From assembly GCA_964020155.1 (NCBI GenBank), contig OZ026569.1, positions 257,501 through 282,500 on the forward strand: a stretch of DNA of 25,000 nucleotides, written 5' to 3'. Shown here one piece after another: positions 17,580 through 25,000 of this stretch (positions are counted from its first letter, which is position 1; the number at the start of each line of letters is the position of its first letter). The notes beneath the pieces were generated by a model. It ran no database searches, was not told where the DNA came from, and saw only the letters and a list, made by a program, of their open reading frames with translations. Source of the DNA: Chondrilla cf. caribensis (taxonomy: Eukaryota; Porifera; Demospongiae; Chondrillida; Chondrillidae). Position numbers and translations under genes: made by a program.

Positions 17580-20500
17580 GTGCTTAGCATTTTCTCTCCT
17601 ATACTCTCCCATACATTGAAAGAATATTAAGCACCTCCGAATGTAGCTGGGGTTACGGGCCACCTATTGAGATCGGAATTGTTTCAGAAGTTAGTTCACG
17701 TCCCCTTCTAGGTTTGTCTAAAATATCAAGTTGACACACCTACTACTCCATGAGTTATGCAAAAAGGTGCTTAACGTTTTCTCTCCTATACTCTCCCATA
17801 CATTGAAAAAATATTAAGCACCTCCGAATGTAGCTGGGGTTACGGGCCACATATTGAAATCAGAATTGTTTCAGAAGTTAGTTCACATCCCCAGCTGGGT
17901 TTGTCTAAATTATCAAGTTGACACGCCCCCTCCTCCATGAGTTATGCAAAAAGGTGCTTAGCGTTTTCTCTCCTATACTCTCCCATAAATTGAAAGAATA
18001 TTAAATACCTCCGAATGTAGCTGGGGTTACGGGCCACCTATTGAGATCGGAATTGTTTCAGAAGTTAGTTCACATCCCCAGCTAGGTTTGTCTAAAATAT
18101 CAAGTTGACACTCCTCCTCCTCCATGAGTTATGCAAAAAGGTGCTTAGCGTTTTCTTTCCTATACTATCCCATACGTACATTGAAAAAATATTAAGCACC
18201 TCCGAATGTAGCTGGGGTTACAGGCCACCTATTGAGATGGGAATTGTTTCAGAAGTTAGTTCACATCCCCAGCTAGGTTTGTCTAAAATATCAAGTTGAC
18301 ACGCCCCCTCCTCCATGAGTTATGCAAAAAGGTGCTTAGCGTTTTCTCTCCTATACTCTCCCATACATTAAAAAAATATTAAGCACCTCCGAATGTAGCT
18401 GGGGTTACGGGCCACCTATTGAGATCGGAATTGTTTCAGAAGTTAGTTCACGTCCCCAGCTAGGTTTGTCTAAAATATCAAGTTGACACGCCCCCTCCTC
18501 CATGAGTTATGCAAAAAGGTGCTTAGTATTTTCTCTCCTATACTCTCCCATACATTGAAAAAATATTAAGCACCTCCGAATGTAGCTGGGGTTACGGGCC
18601 ACCTATTGAGATCAGAATTGCTCCAGATGTTAGTTCACGTCCCCTGCCAGGTTTGTCTAAAAATCAAGTTGACACGCCCCCTCCTCCATGAGTTATGCAA
18701 AAAGGTGCTTAGCGTTTTCTCTCCTATACTCTCCCATACATTGAAAGAATATTAAGCACCTCCGAATGTAGCTGGGGTTACGGGCCACCTATTGAGATCA
18801 GAATTGTTTCAGAAGTTAGTTCACGTCCCCAGCTAGGTTTGTCTAAAATATCAAGTTGACACTCCTCCTCCTCCATGAGTTATGCAAAAAGGTGCTTAGC
18901 GTTTTCTTTCCTATACTATCCCATACGTACATTGAAAAAATATTAAGCACCTCCGAATGTAACTGGGGTTACGGGCCACCTATTGAGATCGGAATTGTTT
19001 CAGAAGTTAGTTCACATCCCCAGCTAGGTTTGTCTAAAATATCAAGTTGACACGCCCCCTCCTCCATGAGTTATGCAAAAAGGTGCTTAGCGTTTTCTTT
19101 CCTATACTCTCCCATACATTGAAAGAATATTAAGCACCTCCGAATGTAGCTGGGGTTACGGGCCACTTATTGAGATTGGAATTGTTTCAGAAGTTAGTTC
19201 ACGTACCCTGCTAGGTTTGTCTAAAATATCAAATTGACGCGCCCCCTCCTCCATGAGATATGAAAAAAGGTGCTTAGCGTTTTCTTTCCTATACTCTCCC
19301 ATACATTGAAAAAATATTAAGCACCTCCGAATGTAGCTGGGGTTACGGGCCACCTATTGAGATCGGAATTGTTTCAGAAGTTAGTTCACGTCCCCAGCTA
19401 GGTTTATCTAAAATATCAAGTTGACACGCCTACTCCTCCATGAGTTATGCAAAAAGGTGCTTAGCATTTTCTCTCCTATACTCTCCCATACATTGAAAAA
19501 ATATTAAGCATCTCCGAATGTAGCTGGGATTACGGGCCACCTATTGAGATCGGAATTGTTTCAGAAGTTAGTTCACGTTCCCTGCCAGGTTTGTCTAAAA
19601 ATCAAGTTGACACGCCCCCTCCTCCATGAGTTATGCAAAAAGGTGCTTAGCGTTTTCTCTCCTATACTCTCCCATACATTGAAAGAATATTAAGCACCTC
19701 CGAATGTAGCTGGGGTTACGAGTCACCTATTGAGATCAGAATTGTTTCAGAAGTTAGTTCACGTCGCCAACTGGGTCTGCCTGAAATATCAAGTTGACAC
19801 GCCCCCTCCCCCATGAGCTATGTAAAAAGGTGCTTAACGTTTTCTCTCCTATACTCTCCCATACATTGAAAAAATATTAAGCACCTTTCAATGTAGCTGG
19901 GGTTAGCACGCCCACGCACGGTTGACACGCCCCCTCCCCCATGAGCTATGTAAAAAGGTGCTTAACGTTTTCTCTCCTATACTCTCCCATACATTGAAAA
20001 AATATTAAGCACCTTTCAATGTAGCTGGGGTTAGCACGCCCACGCACGGTTGACACGCCCCCTCCCCCATGAGCTATGTAAAAAGGTGCTTAACGTTTTC
20101 TCTCCTATACTCTCCCATACATTGAAAAAATATTAAGCACCTTTCAATGTAGCTGGGGTTACGGGTCACCTATTGAGATGGGAATTGTTTCAGACGTTAG
20201 CTGACATCCCCAACTAGGTCTGTCTAAAATATCAAGTTGACACGCCCCCTCCCCCATGAGCTATGCAAAAAGGTGCTTTAGTTAGCATTTTCTCTTCTAT
20301 ACTCTCCCATACATTGATAGTATATTAAGCACCTTCCAATGTAGCTATAGTTACAGGCCACCTATTGAGATGGGAATTGTTTTAGAAGTTAGTTCACATC
20401 CTTACCTAGGTCTGCCTGAAATATCATGTTGACACGCCCCCTCCCCCATGAGCTATGCAAAAAGGTGCTTAGCGTTTTCTCTCCTATACTCTCCCATACA

Positions 20501-21050
20501 TTGAAAAAATATTAAGCACCTTCCAATGTAGCTGGGGTTACGAGCCACTTATTGAAATGGGAATTGTTTCAAAAGTTAGCACATGTTCCTGACTAGATTA
20601 TTCTAAAGTATCCAGTTGATACACACCCTCTTCCATGAGCTATGTAAAAAGGTGCTTAGTGTTTTCTCTCCTATACTCTCCCATACATTGAAAGTATATT
20701 AAGCACCTTCCAATGTAGCTGGAGTTACAGGCCACCTATTGAGATGGGAATTGTTTTAGAAGTTAGTTCACGTCCCTAACTAGGTTTGCCTGAAATATCA
20801 CGTTGACACGCCCCCTCCCCCATGAGCTATGTAAAAAGGTGCTTAGCGTTTTCTCTCCTATACTCTCCCATACATTGAAAGAATATTAAGCACCTTCCAA
20901 TGTAGCTGGGGTTACGAGCCACTTATTGAAATGGGAATTGTTTCAAAAGTTAGCACATGTTCCTGACTAGATTATTCTAAAGTATCCAGTTGATACACAC
21001 CCTCTTCCATGAGCTATGTAAAAAGGTGCTTAGTGTTTTCTCTCCTATAC
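17580..21050 (+). repeat. Satellite A array 2, homogenised 187-bp monomers
   Basis: Monomers repeat every 186-191 bp, measured from the GGTGCTTA box at 17766, 17953, 18140, 18331, 18518, 18704, 18891, 19082, 19269, 19456, 19642 and 19829. Each unit reads GGTGCTTAGCGTTTTCTCTC, CATACATTGAAAGAATATTA, AGCACCTCCGAATGTAGCTG, GGGTTACGGGCCACCTATTG, GAATTGTTTCAGAAGTTAG, a GTCCCCAGCTAGG box, and GACACGCCCCCTCCTCCATG. The AGGTGCTTA and TAAGCACCT arms face each other over about 45 bp. Divergence is low, unlike array 1. Short ORFs (about 64 codons) recur with the repeat and are not genes. Confidence 0.95.
19829..20084 (+). repeat. Two 128-bp truncated satellite A monomers
   Basis: Boxes at 19829, 19957 and 20085 are 128 bp apart. 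In both short units GGGGTTA jumps directly to GCACGCCCACGCACGGTTGA, skipping about 59 bp of the standard monomer. The junction sequence is identical in the two, so one deleted form was then duplicated in tandem. Confidence 0.9.
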
Positions 21051-22640
21051 TCTCCCAATGGCATACGTATGGCCAAAACTTGGCCATAGCACCACCTTGA
21101 ATAACAAGGGTTACAGAGAACACAAAGTGATGGGAAGTGTTTCATAACTTAGTTCACATCTCCAACTAGATTTGTTGAAAATATCAGGGCAACACGCCCC
21201 CTCTCCCACGAGATATGCAGGGTGGTGCTAAGTGCATTTTTTCCCTATTCTCCCCCATACATTGACTGTGGTGCTGTGGCCAAAATTTGGCCATAGCACC
21301 ACCTCGAATAACAAGGGTTACAGAGAACACAAAGTGATGGGAAGTGTTTCATAACTTAGTTCACATCTCCAACTAGATTTGTTGAAAATATCAGGGCAAC
21401 ACGCCCCCTCTCCCACGAGATATGCAGGATGGTGCTAAGTGCATTTTTTCCCTATTCTCCCCCATACATTGACTGTGGTGCTGTGGCCAAAATTTGGCCA
21501 TAGCACCACCTCGAATAACAAGGGTTACAGAGAACACAAAGTGATGGGAAGTGTTTCATAACTTAGTTCACATCTCCAACTAGATGTGTTGAAAATATCA
21601 GGGCAACACGCCCCCTCTCCCACAAGCTATGCAGGATAGTGCTAAGTGTATTTCTTCCCTATTCTCCCCCATACATTGATTGTGGTGCTGTGGCCAAAAT
21701 TTGGCCATAGCACCACCTCGAATAACAAGGGTTACAGAGAACACAAAGTGATGGGAAGTGTTTCATAACTTAGTTCACATCTCCAACTAGATTTGTTGAA
21801 AATATCAGGGCAACACGCCCCCTCTCCCACGAGCTATGCAGGATAGTGCTAAGTGTATTTCTTCCCTATTCTCCCCCATACATTGTCTGTGGTGCTATGG
21901 TCAAAACATGGCCATAGCACCACCTTGAATAACAAGGGTTACAGAGAACACAAAGTGATGGGAAGTGTTTCATAACTTAGTTCACATCTCCAACTAGATT
22001 TGTTTGAAAATATCAGGGCAACACGCCCCCTCTCCCACGAGATATGTAGGATGGTGCTATAGCCAAAATTTGGCCATAGCACCACCTTGAATAACAAGGG
22101 TTACAGAGAACACAAAGTGATGGGAAGTGTTTCATAACTTAGTTCACATCTCCAACTAGATTTGTTGAAAATATCAGGGCGACCCGCCCCCTCTCCCACG
22201 AGATATGCAGGATGGTGCTATGGCCAAAATTTGGCCATAGCACCACCTCGAATAACAAGGGTTACAGAGAACACAAAGTGATGGGAAGTGTTTCATAACT
22301 TAGTTCACATCTCCAACTAGATTTGTTGAAAATATCAGGGCAACACGCCCCCTCTCCCACGAGCTATGCAGGATAGTGCTAAGTGTATTTCTTCCCTATT
22401 CTCCCCCATACATTGACTGTGGTGCTATGGTCAAAACATGGCCATAGCACCACCTTGAATAACAAGGGTTACAGAGCACACAAAGTGATGGGAAGTGTTT
22501 CATAACTTAGTTCACATCTCCAACTAGATTTATTGAAAATATCAGGGCGACGCACCCCCTCTCCCACGAGCTATGCAGGATGGTGCTAAGTGCATTTTAT
22601 CCCTATTCTCCCCCATACATTGACTGTGGTGCTACGTACA
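21050..22640 (+). repeat. Satellite B: 207-bp variant monomers with a strong hairpin
   Basis: Eight units, located by ATAACAAGGG at 21101, 21308, 21515, 21722, 21929, 22091, 22252 and 22459, with spacings 207, 207, 207, 207, 162, 161 and 207. Satellite B aligns with satellite A (GGGTTAC, TTAGTTCACATC, AACTAGATTTGTT, ACACGCCCCCTCTCCCACGA). It carries an extra palindromic piece, for example at 21268-21302, with 17-bp arms of GTGGTGCTGTGGCCAAA type and one mismatch. The two short units lack about 45 bp between two direct TGGTGCT copies. Confidence 0.93.
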
Positions 22641-25000
22641 TTGAGAAACTAGTAAGCACCTTTCAATGTAGCTGGGGTTACGGGTCACCTATTGAGATGG
22701 GAATTGTTTGAGATGTTAGCTGACATCCCCAGCTAGGTCTGTCTAAAATATCAAGTTGACACGCCCCCTCCCCCATGAGCTATGCAAAAAGGTGCTTAGC
22801 GTTTTCTCTCCTATACTCTCCCATAAATTGAAAGAATATTAAGCACCTCCGAATGTAGCTGGGGTTACGGGCCACCTATTCAGATCGGAATTGTTTCAGA
22901 AGTTAGTTCACATCCCCTGCTAGGTTTGTCTAAAATATCAAGTTGACACACCCCCTCCTCCATGAGCTATGCAAAAAGGTGCTTAGCGTTTTCTCTCCTA
23001 CGTATACTCTCCCATACATTGAAAGAATATTAAGCACCTCCGAATGTAGCTGGGGTTACGGGCCACCTATTGAGATCGGAATTGTTTCAAAAGTTAGTTG
23101 ACGTCCCTTGCTAGGTCTGTCTAAAATATCAAGTTGACACGCCCCCTCCTCCATGTGTTATGCAAAAAGGTGCTTAGCGTTTTCTCTCCTATACGTACTC
23201 TCCCATACATTGAAAAAATATTAAACACCTTTCAATGTAGCTGGGGTTACGGTTCACCTATTGAGATCAGAATTGTTTCAGACGTTAGCTGACATCCCCA
23301 ACTAAGTCTGTCTAAAATATCACGTTGACACGCCCCCTCCCCCATGAGCTATGCAAAAAGGTGCTTAGCGTCTTCTCTCCTATACTCTCCCATACATTGA
23401 AAAAATATTAAGCACCTCCGAATGTAGCTGGGGTTACGGGCCACCTATTGAGATCGGAATAGTTTCAGACATTAGTTCACGTCCCCAGCTAGGTCTGTCC
23501 AAAATATCAAGTTGACACGCCCCCTCCTCCATGAGCTATGCAAAAAAGGTGCTTAGCGTTTTCTTTCCTATACTCTCCCATACATTGAAAGAATATTAAG
23601 CACCTCCGAATGTAGCTGGGGTTACGGGCCACCTATTGAGATCGGAATTGTTTCAGAAGTTAGTTCACGTCCCCAGCTAGGTTTGTCTAAAATATCACGT
23701 TGACACGCCCCCTCCTCCATGAGCTATGGAAAAAAGGTGTTTAGCGTTTTCTCTCCTATACTCTCCCATACATTGAAAGAATATTAAGCACCTCCGAATG
23801 TAGCTGGGGTTACGGGCCACCTATTGAGATCGGAATTGTTTCAGAAGTTAGTTCACGTCCCCAGCTAGGTTTGTCTAAAATATCACGTTGACACGCCCCC
23901 TCCTCCATGAGCTATGGAAAAAAGGTGTTTAGCGTTTTCTCTCCTATACTCTCCCATACATTGAAAAAATATTAAGCACCTCCGAATGTAGCTGGGGTTA
24001 CGGGCCACCTATTGAGATCAGAATTGTTTCAGAAGTTAGTTGACGTCCCCAGCTAGGTTTGTCTAAAATATCAAGTTGAATTGTTTAAGACATTAGGTTA
24101 GGGCCACCTATTGAGATCGGAATTGTTTCAGAAGTTAGTTCACGTCCCCTTCTAGGTTTGTCTAAAATATCAAGTTGACACGCCCCCTCCTTTATAAGAT
24201 ATGAAAAAAGGTGCTTAGTGTTTTCTCTCCTATACTCTCCCATACAATATTAAGCACCTCCGAATGTAGCTGGGGTTATGGGCCACCTATTGAGATCGGA
24301 ATTGTTTCAGAAGTTAGTTCACGTCCCCTTCTAGGTTTGTCTAAAATATCAAGTTGACACGCCCCCTCCTTTATAAGATATGAAAAAAGGTGCTTAGTGT
24401 TTTCTCTCCTATACTCTCCCATACAATATTAAGCACCTCCGAATGTAGCTGGGGTTATGGGCCACCTATTGAGATCGGAATTGTTTCAGAAGTTAGTTCA
24501 CGTCCCCTGCTAGGTTTGTCTAAATTATCAAGTTGACACGCCCCCTCCTCCATGAGCTATGCAAAAAAGGTGCTTAGCGTTTTCTTTCCTATACTCTCCC
24601 ATACATTGAAAGAATATTAGGCACCTCCGAATGTAGTAGGGGTTACAGGCCACTTATTGAGATCAGAATTGTTTCAAAAGTAAGTTGACGTCCCCTGCTA
24701 GGTCTGTCTAAAATATCAAGTTGACACGCCCCCTCCTCCATGTGTTATGCAAAAAGGTGCTTAACGTTTTCTCTCCTATACGTACTCTCCCATACATTGA
24801 AAGAATATTAAGCACCTCCGAATGTAGCTGGGGTTACAGGCCACCTATTGAGATGGGAATTGTTTCAGAAGTTAGTTCACATCCCCAGCTAGGTTTGTCT
24901 AAAATATCAAGTTGACACGCCCCCTCCTCCATGAGATATGAAAAAAGGTGCTTAGCGTTTTCTCTCCTATACTCTCCCATACATTGAAAGAATATTAAGC
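22640..25000 (+). repeat. Satellite A array 2, continuation to window end
   Basis: After satellite B the 187-bp units resume in the same orientation and continue past the window edge. Local variants include ATACGTACTC insertions near 23000, 23193 and 24780, a rearranged junction near 24078-24100 (TTGAATTGTTTAAGACATTA), and two near-identical 179-bp units at 24210 and 24389 with CTTTATAAGATATG. No gene is present. Confidence 0.95.

Noticed and set aside
17154..17630. 158-codon Cys/Val-rich ORF and the opposing His/Thr ORF
   Set aside because: Both are translations of the (TG)n tract; the same happens at 10120-10425.
18105..24915. Recurring 64-codon ORFs starting MTLLLLHELCKK or MTRPLLHVLCKK
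   Set aside because: They recur only where satellite A monomers happen to lack a stop. Most monomers interrupt the frame, so there is no sign of coding constraint.
17580..25000. CRISPR-like periodic array
   Set aside because: The whole 187-bp period is repeated, with no unique spacers between short repeats; it is a satellite in eukaryotic DNA.
1..25000. tRNA, rRNA, viral or transposase genes
   Set aside because: I looked on both strands for cloverleaf boxes and for long ORFs with polymerase, integrase or transposase motifs and saw none.

Overview
The window is AT-rich, intron-bearing eukaryotic DNA that is mostly repeats. Introns are short (63-181 nt) with GT...AG ends. Long (TG)n tracts, palindromic satellites and genes for secreted cysteine-rich precursors suggest a metazoan, with a sponge or other early-branching invertebrate as a guess rather than something the sequence proves. 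No bacterial-type operon, tRNA, rRNA, CRISPR array or transposase gene was found.

The only convincing genes are three paralogues on the minus strand: A (682-1786), B (11596-12715) and C (15767-16761). None is a single long ORF. Each is assembled from five exons with matching intron positions and phases, giving 236, 232 and 211 residues. Each predicted protein has a signal peptide, a short propeptide ending in Lys-Arg, and two copies of a six-cysteine module (C-x3-C-x4-C-x11-C-x-C-x2-C). After these come a run of basic residues resembling a furin site and a variable cysteine-containing tail. Each module is split by an intron at the same place, and exons 2 and 4 are both exactly 55 nt, so the module arose by duplication of a two-exon cassette. 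All three genes share a TATA-box promoter about 60 bp upstream of the ATG. I do not recognise the family.

Layout: 1-120 fragment of satellite A; 187-1860 gene A block; 1880-5440 cluster of inverted repeats (family D) with a perfect 122-bp-arm palindrome; 5440-6200 mostly unique DNA; 6205-9560 satellite A array with family C repeats embedded; 9560-10274 block duplicated at 14935-15740; 10275-11092 simple repeats, a minisatellite and a possible orphan first exon; 11093-12790 gene B block (duplicate of the gene A block); 12790-13930 minisatellite and decayed tandem repeats; 13930-14935 family C and satellite A; 15741-16840 gene C; 17249-17512 (TG)n; 17580-25000 satellite A array in the opposite orientation, interrupted at 21050-22640 by variant satellite B, and running off the window.

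The gene cluster has therefore grown by segmental duplication inside a satellite-rich region whose flanking arrays point in opposite directions. All statements come from reading the sequence by eye; no database search was possible.
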